Positions 12,381-25,822 of a stretch of DNA of 64,000 nucleotides are shown here, one piece after another. The position numbers and the translations under genes are program-made. The stretch is from Trichopria drosophilae (lineage: Eukaryota > Arthropoda > Insecta > Hymenoptera > Diapriidae): contig CM059585.1 of the NCBI GenBank assembly GCA_030407085.1, positions 3,605,001 through 3,669,000 of the forward strand, written 5' to 3'. Position 1 is the stretch's first letter. Every line of letters starts with the position of its first letter. Below the pieces are notes generated by a model. The model had not been told where the DNA came from and searched no databases. It saw only the letters and a list, made by a program, of their open reading frames with translations.

Positions 12381-15310
12381 TTTTTAATAATAATTATACA
12401 ATTTGAAGTACTTAACATAACATATTTTAAAATTGATGCGGTCTGCAACAACAAAAGTGTTGTACACCTGTGTGACGGAGATGGTTTTGAAAATCTTGAT
12501 ATATTTTGTAAAACATATCAGTGCCAGATACCGGCAAATGTTGAGAAAGAAGAATTCCGGGAGTTTCTAGGATGGTACTACTGTATACGTGGTATACTTG
12601 GTTAAACGCAGTACTGTGAAAACTTTAGACATTAAGAGAAAGGGTAGTTGGATACCGAAAACATATTGTAAAGCTCCATATCCACGAGTGCAGACTGGCA
12701 AATTGGACTAACTTCAATATAAAACAAAACATTTATCCAATGCATAAATAAACTTTAACTCAAAATGGTTGGAAATAGAAACTAAATTAATTTCAGATGA
12801 TCATTCAAGATAGTACAGGATATTTACTTTCAATTTGTAAATAAATTACTTTCACACTTTTTAAATCTCAACTATATTGCAGTTTGCATAGTAGTATTGT
12901 CTATAACGCCCAATGTTTAATCGACCTTCGCACTTCCTTTGCTAACCTACGATAGAATGGAGAGACTGAATAGAGGTTCATCAAGCCAAACCGTCGCTTA
13001 ATCATGTTCTGGAGGATAGTGGGCTGTGGAGAGCTATAGTTAGGTAGAAGTAACTTGTTCAAATTGAAATTGACGTCCGGTTGTTATATAACTTAACGTT
13101 AAGTGCTAATATCAAAGGTTCCACAAATTTGATTTAACAGTTGTCAATATGCAGTCGCTTTGCATTTTACGGGATAAGACTAAATTAAAGATTGTGTATC
13201 AGGATCTAAAAGAAGAATATCCATTTGCGATTGCACACCACATCTTATCTATTTCTAAGTGACGGCTTCTCATCTTCGTAAAGCAGTCCGCGACTTGTTC
13301 GTGTAATTAGGAAGGGAAAGTTAAGCACCGAGGCACCCTGTCGTTTGGTCCATCCGTCCGACTGTCGTTTGGTTAACGAGAGATGACAAGGAACTCCGTT
13401 TTAGCTGCACTAACGACAAAGACACTATCGAGGAGACGATGACGACGACGTCGAAGACGACTAGTTAGACGGAGCACGAGCTCCGCGCCTGTCGACCGCT
13501 GGGATCCTTAGCCTTAGATCTTGGCAATGGATCAAGCCACAAAGCGCCCATTAAAAGATCATATCATCCACCATCGCGTCTAAGATCCAAGGAAATCTCG
13601 CCATGAAAGGGGAGATTCTACCCTTTATTCGTGTTCCCTCTCTTTCTATGCCTTCATACTGCCGTATTCTCATTTTCATGTCGCGTGTTAGGATGAATCG
13701 TGACTTTCATGTCATCACGCTGATGTACGAGTTCCGTGCACATACTTTGACATTGTCGGAATACACATAAGTAATTAAGATTAAAACGATTTTACGATGA
13801 CGCAGATGCCCTAATTTGAGCCCGTCTTAAAATTTTCTTAATATATACAGGAATAACGTCTCCCATTTTCATAATTACTTTTAAAACCGAGTAATAAAAA
13901 AATGCGAATATCTTTTTTCTCAGATGTGGACGATATTCCGACGACCTGAGGGTCTTCGAAAAGATTATTTTACGAGCTTACGGTGTCGTGGCATCAGCTG
14001 CGTCTACCAGCTTCGCGAGCTGCTCTGTCTGAATACCTAACCCATGATCACCAGATCGGACCCCTCTAATATGAGTTAATAATATTCCCCTAGTTTTAAG
14101 CGTTACTATTTTATTTATAAGGTACACCCTTACGCACACAGGTTCAAATATTTTCTACTTCGTTGCAACTTTCTAGGTGAAAATCAAGCGTCTTTTTATA
14201 GGCAGTAAATTATATCCCTTGACAACTGCGTCGTATATAATGATAAATTACTTCGATTGAGATGGTTCGTAGTATATTCGATAGCTGGTCATATTGAATT
14301 TAGGAGTGAAAATCGAGGAAAGGTAGAAATTCAACGCAATTCTCAAGCTTTCGCCAGCGTAGCGTATAATCACTCTTTGATAACATACTGTAAGGACCAC
14401 AACGTATTGAACAAAGGATCACACGAGAGCCGTTGCCTAACTGCAGAACAAAAGCGGCCGCAACGGTAATTATCGGCTAGAGGACCGGTCCGAGAAAACG
14501 AGGTCCGTGGCGAATAGTGGCGCTGACTAGGCTTCCTCCAGTACTCAGCTAACCAGGCGGCAGCCAGCTAAAGCACCCAGTGCAAAGTTTTGCCGGAACT
14601 TTGGACTACGAGAAACTTTCCTCGATTCTGGAGACTTTCTTTGACTCATGGCCAATGCTTGACCACTTCAGCAAAAACAGCTGTTTCATGTGGCCAATAA
14701 TCTACCTTACATTTTTTTACGATGCGACATATTCGACATTAGTGAATGTTAACTGCCTAGTTTTCAAAAATAATTTAAAATTTTGATAGTTTTCATAAAG
14801 ATGAATGCTTGTCAGCACAAGTTTAATAATGTTCCATGAGCCGAATAGAAAACGACGCGGGTTCGTTTCGGTAATCCGCAGAACATTCCAGAATTCATTT
14901 CGCGCCTCCATGCAAGCTCGAGGCACAACCAATTACGATATTTTCCAGGAGAGCGACGCGAAGGTGGTGCTCGATGCCTGTGCCGTTCCCTCTAGTTTCT
15001 CTCATCGACATTTCCCAAGTGTATGTAAATTAGACGTTCTCGGTCTCGCGGAAATCTGCTGGTATCCCCGTGCTGTGCACATGGGCCACCGTCGCGCCTG
15101 TATTCTAATTTCGGGGCTTTGCCTTTCAGCCGACTCCCCATTCAGGCGTAGAAAGGCGGTTGAATACTGTACGTTTCTTAGCTGCATATACTCTTGAAGA
15201 TCCATGGTATAAAATCGCTTTCCGACTAATCGGAACCCCAGACCCCTTCATGAGCCATCGTCTCTCTCGGTCTCGGCAGCCCTCAGCATCTTCGTCCTGG
15301 ATCTCCTTCG
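12381..15310. other. Non-coding DNA; small palindrome; one 130-codon open frame
   Basis: The segment 12,381-13,200 is A+T-rich and contains a perfect 14-bp palindrome, ACTTAACGTTAAGT, at 13,092-13,105. The segment 13,260-13,620 is richer in CpG and includes a short GACGACGA-type run near 13,437-13,470. A 130-codon open frame at 14,805-15,197 (plus) matches no family I know. Frames of 60-70 codons run against it on the minus strand, so I do not call it a gene. Confidence 0.45.
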
Positions 15311-18300
15311 CGTCTTTCACCCCGTCAGTTGCGTGACGGTGCTGCTTTTAATACACGTGAAATTAAAATTAGGCACCAATTTGCATCTGGTAATGGGAAA
15401 AGAAAACGGCTTGCCCTGCTCAAGCATGAAGATTGTATTCACTACGGTGAAGGATGAAGTAACAAATGTTTCTTTCATTTTTAAAAGAAAATTTCTATCA
15501 AAACTTTTCTTATAATTCAAGAAAACATCAGTAACAATATTTTATATTCGAACTATTCTTTTACGATAAATAATAAAAATCCTTTTTAATTAAAGTATAT
15601 TTTGTAGATATTTTATGAACTTCGAATGTTTCGTGTACAAAACGAACGTTTTACTATTCCGTTTCGCGCAATCGGATTTAGCACATATAAAGCAGCATCT
15701 ACATAGGTCTGTTTATCTATTCAAGTTGCATTATTGATTCCCCTCGTCGTGTTACCCCAACCTCACACCTTTGTTGAGAAATCATGGTGATTTCTCAACG
15801 ACATCAGTCGACGTTGATGTAAATGCGGAGATGGCTCCCTAGAGACAGTTTTACTTACGCAATAGAATTTTTGAATTTCCTGCAATAACCGCAACAATCC
15901 TTGAATATTTCAAGATTTCTCGTGGCTTCGTACAGTTATGTGTAAGGAATATGTTGCCACATCCAGCAAGAATAAATATTAAATTAAATAGGTTGGGAAA
16001 GGAAAAGCACTACTGAATGGAGCCGTAATTCACATATTGAATTCTACCCCATTCTCTGGGCAGTTCCAAACATCCCTCTTGATCTCTCTCATCCCTGTTA
16101 TCTCCTATCGGTCCAAGGGTCCAGCTCTCATCGAGTTTACAAGACGCAAACAGCTTAGGCGATGTACTTCGATAAGATCGTCATTCCTCCAGCTCATCCT
16201 CTACTGGGTAAGGTTCAGCGATAGCCAGCGTGTGGTCGCGGTTAGAACTTGCTAAAATCTCTATATTCTAGTACGTTCACTGTCTCTCGCTACGCTATAG
16301 ATGGAAACATTTCCCCCATTGATCACTCGCAGTATCTGTATACCTTACCCATTGATAAAACCGATGGTGGGTAGGTGCTTTCACAACTAGTTCACTATTT
16401 GGCTTAATGGGAATTTCTAAAGATATCAAGATCACAGCTTAACCCTGTGGTTCACGTATGTACTCAAGCTTCAATGCACTAAAGAGATTTGTGAAAGGAG
16501 TGTAAGATCTTCAGTTTATTCAGATACTTATATAGTGTCTCATCTTTAAGGTAAAAGGCAAAGTTTTAAAGACTTATGAGAGAATGTTATATTTATTGAC
16601 AAATTTCATAATAATAACTCACTTTTAGTTACGAGCTGAATTTGTAGCAATATATAAGCAAGTTCTTTGATGAAATTTTGTTAATGATTACGCAGTTCCG
16701 ATACAAATAGGAATCCTCTGATAATCCTAGGAATGCGGACGCTGCAAACTTCATTTCAAGGCTGTCATCAAACGCGGAGAAATTCGATCCGTAGACCATC
16801 TAATAAGTTTGTCCTTCGCATCCTTGCATCTCGCATTTACGTAACACGTACGAAAGTGGATATAAGCAAGCAGAGAAGTTCCTTCGCGAGCTGACGCGGT
16901 TGGAATAGGTTATTCACTCCAGCTTTGCGTCGATACGTCGGAGCTTTGGTCCTTGCTGCTTACCCTTCCTCGTGGTGTCCTTGTCGCTAACGCTACCGTT
17001 TGCGATAGCTGCCTGAGGAAACGACTCGTACGAGGATGCAATAACGAGTGGGTCCTTCAGGGTCCAACGCCTCTAATTTCACCCCTTTCTGTCTTAGGCG
17101 GCCTTGGCCCGGTAATTAGTTGGCATTAGAAATCTCCCCAAGGTATTACGGCACTCCGCATCTTCCGGTGAGAGCAATTGGCAGCTGTCTCTTATCAAAA
17201 CGAAGATCTTCATACAAATTTTGTTAGCTGAAATGCAAACTTCTTTGTTGCGGTAATAATATGTACTATTTCTATACCTGCAAACGATGTAGCTCTTACT
17301 TTAGTATTTGGATATAAGAATTAATATATTGTTGCTGTTATATTTGCTTCTTTTGGATACCAACGTCTTTATTTACTAGATAACTACCTAAGAGTAGCGT
17401 GGACACCTAAATCTTCAAATATTTTGCAAATAGCTGTGTAATGCGTTACATGTGAAGAAAAACAAATCTTAATCCGCGTCATTTGATGGAAAGCATGTGG
17501 ATACATGATTACCAATAAGCTGATAACTTGCTAGACTATCCTTAAATTACTTGCTAATTGATAAATTCAAACTCCTTCCTCCGAGTTTGGTCGTGCAGAC
17601 GTTGAACAAGAGAGGAATAGTCTACGGGCAAAGGAAGCTATAGAACTGATGAGCTCCAAAGCTGTGATGGTCCCTGCGGACTCTCCGATCGCCTTACAAC
17701 CGGCACATGGACGCGACTAAATTAAGCACGAATGGCCAATTAACCTGGTTGGCGGCAACTTGGTCAGCTAACCGCATTGACCTCGACGAAACCAAATTGT
17801 CTGTAGCGGATTCATTCATGTGACTCAACTGGATTAGTAATATACTTAGTAGTTCATTTAATCTTCTGCAAAATTAATTGTATGTATGATCTTCAAGAAA
17901 ATCTTTTTTATAACCTGTAATTCGGAACTATCATCGCGATAAAAAACGAATAAACGTACATTTTAGATTAAGAGTCAGTTCCCCATTTACTGGCTAAATA
18001 TAGAGAAATGCAAACCTTCTCGCATTTGTAAAGTAATACCGTACGTTATAGGATCATATAACACCCAAACTCGCCCAGAGAATCACGTTAAAGTTTTTGC
18101 CGTAAAAAGTTCTCACCGTGTGTGGCGATTATCATTTGATTCATCACGACTAAAATGTAGTATGTGCTTTTAAACTTCAGTGTTTAATAGGCTGGGCCTT
18201 ATCTTTTCTCCGATTACGGATTTTTTTCACTCAAGGACAAGGTGGTACCATTCCGAAAGCTCCCTTTCCTCGAGGAAGCCCCACCATATCGGCCAGCTTT

Positions 18301-18500
18301 CTCGACCGGGTGGCGAACCACGCGATGGTACATTTTTAATTACTTACACCCACGCAGCTGCATCGCGCGATGACTATAAATCAAGCGGAGCACCGCCCAG
18401 CAAAGTAATTACAGCTTGAATTTTAGATAATGTTGCCGCAAGCACGGCTCCTCGTTCCGGCTCCACCAACGTAGCTTCGACTTACTCGGTGCGCCCCTAT
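15311..18500. other. Non-coding DNA, no gene seen
   Basis: A+T-rich DNA at 15,311-15,720 passes into mixed unique DNA. The only distinct local structures are the hairpins at 15,773-15,820 and a perfect 12-bp palindrome CATCGCGCGATG at 18,361-18,372. The latter sits inside a CpG-bearing stretch (about 18,230-18,450) with AATTAC-type homeodomain-like words on both sides. No open frame exceeds 79 codons. Confidence 0.5.
15773..15820. repeat. Two adjacent hairpins
   Basis: GTTGAGAAATCA at 15,773-15,784 is followed by a 3-nt loop and its exact complement TGATTTCTCAAC ending at 15,799, giving a perfect 12-bp stem. Immediately downstream, ACATCA and TGATGT (15,801-15,820) form a second, 6-bp stem around GTCGACGT. 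No flanking element or T-run was seen that would assign a function. Confidence 0.7.
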
Positions 18501-21500
18501 CCCAATCCAATTCGCAACCGAAATTCGCCTCGCCCTTCTTCTTTCCACACTAAAACAAAGGTTGCTTTAGCTGATATTTTTCAAGCGATGAAATATATGA
18601 TTGATGAGTTTTACCTCTAAGAAGAAAAAGATGCTAACGTCTCTTACGCTTATCATTTTCAAAATATGTTAATTAAATATTATAAAGATGTATAAATAGT
18701 ATAAAAATATCTAACTATATTACAATGAAATATGAGAGAATTAATAAATAACAAAAGAAATAAATACAGACTGAAGCTCTCCAACGTTTAATGAAGCAAT
18801 CGGTTGCCAGCGTGGCATCACGCTCTGCGGACGCCATTCCGCTCCGCGAGAAATTAAGATGCGGTTGAGGAAACCGAGGAAAAAGAGGCAGCGAAGCCTC
18901 TATGGGAAAAAGTGGAATTTAATTAGGAGTTTTAGCTCTCATATTCTCTGGGAACCGTAAAGAAACAAAAGCGGAGGAGAAATACGATGACGGAGGAGGT
19001 AAAATGCGAGAGTGGTGGATGTGATTTTACAGATAAATGAGACAAGGAATATAAAGCGGGGAAGGTCGACAACGGGGATGAGTATGCGTGTGAGAGACAG
19101 ATGTAGGACGGCTATGCGAGGAGATATCGCCGGCGAAGACATAACAATCAGGAATATGATAACACGCGGAATGGTAGCTTACCTTAATTTCAGACCTTTT
19201 GTAGAAGGTTACGGATGACGAAGATCGGGCATATGCGTATGTGGGTGGTTTAACAGAGACGAGAGAACGGGATGAAAGATGATGAGTGAAGGAGCCATGG
19301 AGGCAGGGGTGCTTAATTAGAGCCAGACTTCCGTAGGATGCTTGAGGCTTCCCAGAGCTCTAAAGTTCTCTTCCTACAGCTTATTCGCGTAAAGTGGCTA
19401 TCTCAAAATCGCCCTCGACGTTGTATCGAATTTTGACTCGATGCTAATGATAATTAAACCCATGACAGATCTCCGTTCGTGACTCGCTGGGAAAACTGAA
19501 CCATCATCATCTGAGTGAAACTGCACTTCCAAAACATTACAACTCGTTGGGGGATTCTGCTGTCACTTTTTATTAATATCGGCTCTGGCGAACTAGGCAG
19601 AGTCAACTAAATGAAGAAAATCGACATGAGAATTTTAAACAAGAGACGATGTTTATTTTATCCTCACTAATCAAGAGACGTATTTGCGTTTTATAATCCT
19701 TGGTCTGCTAAGAGGGTAAAATCTGAAAGCTTAGTGGAATCTCCTTTTGGTCGGTTGAGTAATCCCAACTCCCTCTTTCTTTCTCTCTCTCTTTCTCGCA
19801 AGTTCTATGTGCTCTTTCTTATCCTCGACTCTTACTCCATACCCTATCTCCTTTTAGTCCTTAAGGAAGGGATGGCGTCTTATATCGTCCTCGGAGAAAC
19901 TCGCGCCGTCGACTTAATGGCTTATTTTATCCGGTAATATGGCGGCTTGCGACGCCAGCTATGTTCAAATATCGACGCGATAAATTATCGAACGAGCCAC
20001 GTCGCGGAATGCCCGGAATCGATATTATCTTCGTGCGCGACCCTTGGCTATTGAAACTAAATTATGTCTCAAATGTGCGGTACTTTTAAATTATGATATT
20101 CCTGGCAATTCCTATGTTAATAGGCGTTTTTACGATAAGACAAGGACACGAAGATAACTGCTGGGTTAGAAATACGAGCGGAGCATGTGACACTACCCTG
20201 GAACCAGAACGCATTTCGTAAAAATCGAACATTAACTGCAAAACTTTGACGTGGGGTGTCTTTCAAGTTTTTCGAAAGGTTCGATCCGCTAGAAAAGCAT
20301 AGAGTAGTGGGTGCGCATTGAACATCGCTCTGCAAATAGTGAGTGCATAATAACAATAAACAACCGCACTTCTTGCGTTCGCCTCGAAGAACGTCCTACG
20401 AATGGCACGCGATTTTTCCCCCATGCGAATATGTAATTCTGCATCGAGTTACCGCTTTTAAATGACCTGCTATTATCCGTTGCAAGAAGTACACGTGAGC
20501 ATTTAGGAATCCCTCTCCGCCCTTTGGAAAATCCCCCGATCGGGGATGCGATCGAGTCCGTAGACAATATCGCGCGTTCCCTAAACCTTGTTCTAAGTTC
20601 AAGTGTGGCAGGTGAAGTGCAAGATAAGAGAAGTCGCGATCATGGCTGCATGAAGGCCGAATAATTGATGTTTGCGGAGGGTATCGTCGGTCTATCTGTA
20701 GGAAACCAGTAGGGACGCCTCTGGTCTGTCTCATAGTTTATTCATCCAAGCTGACCGTCCGGGATCGGTCCCCATCCATCCATGCAAGTGCGCAGATACC
20801 GTCCGCCGCCGCATGATTTATGGGTTTATAATGATCGTGTAAAGTTATGATTTCGCTGTACTGAACAAATCGTCGAGGGAAAGTGGTGCGGCTCCCTCAT
20901 CTACACCCATTAGTCAAATAATAGACGACTTGACGCTGGGCAAACCCAATGAAGTTCGAAACTGCACGCTCCATATAAAGAAGTGTATTCCTTTCAGGAC
21001 TACCATTTAGCAGCACTTTGACCTAATGGACAATGAACAACGGAACGATCGCTTCGAACGAGAAAAACGATTCTTGGAGCTCATTCGAATGTCGTGTGAC
21101 CTTTCTCATTCTTTCTCGTAAGAAAACCGGATTATCAGAAGTCGATCGGTCGGTTGAAACTTTGTAGAAGCCAGTAACTCGAGCATCGAAACTGCCGCCT
21201 AAACGAAATCAAGCTATCGAATCGGCATTCGTCATGCAACTGTGGCCACTTGACGGTAATTCGCCGGTTGGCATGCGAACTACACGACGCCATCACGAAC
21301 ATTTTTTTTCCAAGTCGCTTTTCTTAGCGAGTCAATAATACGAGCGTGTTTAACGTGTTGATAAATCTCGATATCAGCATCGACTATTTCGCGTGATATC
21401 GTGACTGGCAACATATTAAGTCGGCGTGGTTTTCACCGTTTGCGCGGACAGGCTACTCGAGGTTTCCTCAATTTTAGCAACTTGTGACATAGTATTCGAG

Positions 21501-21540
21501 GTGTATTTCAATGTTTGTCACTCTTACTACTTACACGTAA
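18501..21540. other. Non-coding DNA, partly CpG-rich
   Basis: An A+T-rich interval at 18,560-18,780 precedes moderately CpG-rich unique DNA. A pyrimidine run (CTTTCTCTCTCTCTTTCTC) lies near 19,775-19,800. The stretch 19,905-20,050 is unusually rich in CpG and in ATCGAT/TATCG words for its surroundings. Open frames are at most 112 codons and lie in opposed overlapping frames at 20,289-20,734. I see nothing identifiable as a gene. Confidence 0.5.
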
Positions 21541-23050
21541 TATCTTGAATCTGAAAAATAAGATCTAACATCATAGATTATAATAATTACAATTGCAATC
21601 TAAAGTATTTCAAACACACCTATCATTCCGAGAAAGGGAGGAAATGGTGCACCCTACCATAGTTTCCCGCCCCAGGTTGGAGACTGCTGGTTTCACAAAT
21701 ATATGCTCAGCGTAGCTTTGCACTTGCATATAGGCGAAATAATATGGTTTTGTGGCTAATTTTGTGGGAGCTCTTAAGGTAGCTCACATGACGCCGTGGC
21801 GGGATAAGAAAAGAGGGAGATAAACGAAGACAGGTAACGGAAGACCGAATGTACGACAGTGAGAAATGCACACGTCCTCTAGAGAATTACATACTCTAGG
21901 TAATATCTTACTCTGATCTCCTTTCGCTAATGCACTTGGAATATGAAGAGACTTATATCTTTAGTGAAGATGCTACAAATACCATGTGATACAGCTTTGG
22001 AGTAAAATCACATTTTATTGCTGTTAAATGCATTAAATATTGTAACGGATTTTGAAATTCAAAACCTGTGGCTTAAGACTAAATAAGAGAAAAATATGTC
22101 TACTAAAGAGTTTAATTAATTAATTTGTACATTATTCTCGATTGACTGTTACAGAAATTTTAATGGATTTGTAATAAAAATTAATAAGATTGATTAGTTT
22201 CTTTTAAAAGTTGTAACACTAATCGATGTAAAAACGAATTTTTTAAAATAACGTAATATGACTTAATTACTGCCTTATTTATTGACGCCTGATTTTAATG
22301 TGCTCGCAGGTACTTTTCTTAGAATCGCTATTTTTTATATGGATAGATTTTTTGACTATTTTTTTGTTAATTCTTTTCGAAGTAGCTTTGCATTTTCAGT
22401 AAAAGACGTCCCATTAGTTTGCCCAAAGTATAACTAAATTTCAACAAATATGTCTATATATGTTTTCAATATGTTCTGTAGTTTAAGCGTATAGTCCATT
22501 CGTATAAAATAAAAAGTTTGTTACTTTGGTTAAAAATTTGTTACTTATTTTTGCTCGTAATATTGAAACTACTGAACAGATTGAAAACGCATATGGAGGT
22601 TTTTATTGGGGATTTAACTATCTTTAATCTAATGAGTTTTACTTCAAATATAGCATAAAATGTGCAGTTACTTTAAAAAAAATCATTTTTCGAGTATGGT
22701 GAATACCAATAAAAATGTTTGGAATTTCGGTTATAAACTAGTGTAATTAATTTTTAAATTATTCTTAAAGATATTTTAACACCATAAGTTCCTTTTGATG
22801 AAATTCCTACCGCGATTTAGTATAATAAGCAAGAACTAAAATTCCGAATTTGTTATCAGTTGTACCTTCGGGTTTCATCAACACTTTGAATATAACTCCT
22901 CAATCTAACTATATAAATATAAAAAATTCCTAAATTTTGAAATTAATTGTTACGCTGAAGGTCCCTTAAAGGATAAATACAAAAATTCTCTTAATTTTTT
23001 ACCTCCTACAATCTTCATTCAAAATTGTATCTTACTCATAAACTATTTCA
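21541..23050. other. A+T-rich non-coding block
   Basis: Strongly A+T-rich, with no open frame of note. Its main content is the foldback element at 22,325-22,715; the remainder shows no distinct structure. Confidence 0.6.
22325..22715. repeat. Foldback element, about 390 bp
   Basis: The inner arms 22,456-22,484 and 22,566-22,594 are inverted copies with 4 mismatches in 29 positions; both contain GTTTTCAAT and GTAGTTT in opposite orientation. Outside them, CATTAG ... AAAG ... near 22,413 pairs with CTTTAATCTAATG near 22,623-22,635, and AAGTAGCTTTGCATTTT near 22,380 pairs with AAAATGTGCAGTTACTT near 22,657. The similarity therefore runs the length of both arms with small gaps. The 80-nt loop holds a short direct repeat of TTTGTTACTT. 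No coding capacity remains. It fits a MITE or other foldback repeat. Confidence 0.7.
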
Positions 23051-23760
23051 TTTACAATTTTATTTTAAAAAAATGTGCAATTTTTGGTCGGAAATGTGTC
23101 TCTGAGAATCGGCGTATTTGATAAGTACACGCTCGTTTGAGCGGTACATGAACACGCGCGCGCCGGTGTAATTTTAACACTACTCCACTGGAAAATTGGA
23201 AGGTGAAGTAGAACGGGTACGATATACGTCCGGCGTGACGGTTTAAAAGGCCACGATTTTCTGGTGAAAGCTCGCGTTCCCGTCGTGGAAGGGTGGGTCG
23301 AGGCACTCGCTCCGTTTAACTGCAACCTGGCAATTACCTGTAGGGCATAATTGTCATCCCTTAGGCCCCCCTCCCTTATCGAGTAACCCATGTGTACCTG
23401 CCGATCCGCCCCGTTGGCCCTGAGCCCTCTTTCTCTCTCCTTTCAGGTTCTCGTTGTAACGTTCCCTCTTGCTCTCACCGTGAGCGGGCTAGAATCCCCC
23501 TTGTCCCCCTACTCTCAGGAGTTGCGGGGCGTCGAGTCACGCGAGGCCGTGCCTGTCGCAAAAGTCCACGCGACCGGAGCCACGCAATGCCAAAACAACA
23601 CCGCACGACTCTCCCTTACCTATATCAGATTTCTAATTACTAATTTACCCCCACCTACCGACGGTTCGCTTCGCTCATCAGTTTCTATCCCTCTCTGCTC
23701 TTCGTTCGTTCTTCCTAAACGATAAATGCAATGCCAGTTCCTTGTCCTTGCTATATTCCT
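23051..23760. other. CpG-rich island, unknown role
   Basis: A sharp switch from A+T-rich DNA to a CpG-rich, stop-poor stretch. It has open frames of 83-111 codons on both strands (23,065-23,391 minus; 23,390-23,725 plus). The plus strand is pyrimidine-rich at 23,400-23,520 (CCCTTGTCCCCCTACTCTC near 23,498). A promoter or 5' exon region is possible. There is no TATA/initiator pair, splice chain or protein match to support a gene call. Confidence 0.4.
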
Positions 23761-25820
23761 GATTCGCACATTCAGTCGTGCTGATTGACGAATACGAAAG
23801 TGACATATTGCAGTTCGCGACGCTGCATGTTGATGGAATTCGTAAAAAAATGCAATGAATTTAGTGATGTTACAAACGTTTTATCGGGTTGCAGAGTAGC
23901 AATGCGTTAATAGCCGTAGTTGGTTGGATCCTTGTTGCTGAGGTCCCTTTAGGAAACTTGGGGAAACCGATTCAATTCGTGACTCGCGGAAAAGTTTAAA
24001 GCAACTGCCAAATTACGAGGCATTGCAGCTAATAAGTTCATGGTGACGTTAATTTCACTAAGCGACTTGTATTTTAGAGCCCCAACTAAACGATCTTTGT
24101 GACAAACGTTTTTTCACTATCAAAGTAGTTTCAGTTTAAATCAGATGTTTAAAGAATTAAAAATGAAGTCCAAGATTAATACGTTGCACTGAGGTTTATC
24201 ATCACAAATCAGCTAAAGTTGGCATTAATAATATAGGGACTTCCAATAACTATAACTATAAATAAGGCGTCTATGTCATATTTCTATTTTTCCTTCAGAA
24301 CCTTTAAGAATATCAAACTGATAATTATTCTCGGACCATTTTAACTTTTGAAAAAACTCAATAAATGAAATAGACTCCACATAACAATAATAGTATTTTT
24401 CCCTCGGAGTGTGATAAACTTATTTTGCTTCAAGATATATTTGTTTTGTCCTCTAGGGAGGAAAAGTACTATTTTACTCCCGCGACATACTGAGCAAAAT
24501 AAGATTTCGCATTTCGAGTATGAGAAAAGTAATTGCAGTCAAAGTAAGCAAGATTCATGGAAATGAATATACTTCTCAAAATGGTCTAAGTATTTAAGTA
24601 TGATCTTAATATTCATGATTTCAGATATTTATAAATTGACCTTTCAAAATTTAATCATTTACAAATTTTCAGATGTCTTTTCGCAAATGTTGTTTTCAAA
24701 ATCAGTAATCAATATTTCTTTGAAATGAATGAGCGGACTACTATTTGTTTTATAAGAATTACGTTATACTTACCTTTCGATTTTTAATTTTTCTCCAAAT
24801 TAAAATTTAAAAAATTAATATTAATGGTATTATTAAGAAATTTAATTGTAATTGATTGAAATTAATCACTTATTAAAAAATGCTACTCTTCATCTTCTCA
24901 AAAATATCTTCAATAATGCAATTTTAAATCATAAATGGTTATAACAAAAATTGTTAAAAAATTTGTTTTAAGGTGCCCTTTTTAAATTAATTCCAACTAC
25001 TAGCAGGAAATCAATTTTGAGCATGCTTAGGTAAAAAAAGATCACAAATTAAGGGCAAACTTAAAATAAAGGATTGAATTAAAAACAAAAGAACTTCAAA
25101 TTCCAAAAATGTTTTATTGAAAAAAAAAAGATCTTATGACTTACCACCCAAGCAGAGGACGAATGTCAGTCAGCGGTTAATATTTACCTGGAACACAAAA
25201 AATATATTGGTCAGTATATTCTTGATCGCACAGGATCTTCTGGAAAATATATGGCATAACACAGGAGTGGGAAAGGGATAAGCGTGAAGCGTGAGGAAGC
25301 GATGGCAAGCGTAATTGCGAAAATTAATTATTGCCCTGCACGCGGATGTCATGTGCCTTCGTAATTAGCCGTCGGGCATAATTCAGAGCCAAGCGAGTTG
25401 TTAATAATGTAATTTCGTCTTCACGTACTGCGACCACGGCTGATCGTCGTTTGGAAAGTTTCGTTCTATCTAAACCCTTTAATTAACAATAGGGACCAGT
25501 CATCGAAAGAATTGTTAGGTTTGTGTTATGTGTCTTACAGCAATAGTAGATCTCTACATGATAGTGTTTACCCATCAGTAGTCAATGGTTATTTGGAATC
25601 ACATCCAGTGGGATCCGTCAGATGGATTATGACTCTTACATTGGCCAATCTAATTATATTGCAATCATGACCATACCTAATGTTATGTACGGTAAGTGAT
25701 GTATCTATCAGTAGTATTGCATCATCGAGTAATATGTTTAATTATATTTGTTTGAATAAGTCAGTGTCCATTTGGTTGGAAGGATAGATTGACTAGATGA
25801 GTCCAATTATAACCACAGAA
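23761..25820. other. A+T-rich non-coding DNA
   Basis: No open frame is above 60 codons. At 24,385-24,520 two short words occur in inverted form but in swapped order (see findings). The stretch 25,550-25,760 is rich in related words (CATCAGTAG, ATCAGTAG, TTGCAATCAT, TTGCATCAT), which suggests decayed short tandem repeats. Confidence 0.45.
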
Positions 25821-25822
25821 AG

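Noticed and set aside
14805..15197. 130-codon open frame on the plus strand
   Set aside because: No recognisable domain and no splice context; several minus frames of 60-70 codons overlap it. It might be re-examined if transcript data exist.
25789..25804. TGACTAGAT seed similar to insect miR-279
   Set aside because: Only the first nine bases agree, the rest differs, and the word lies outside the hairpin at 25,823-25,941.
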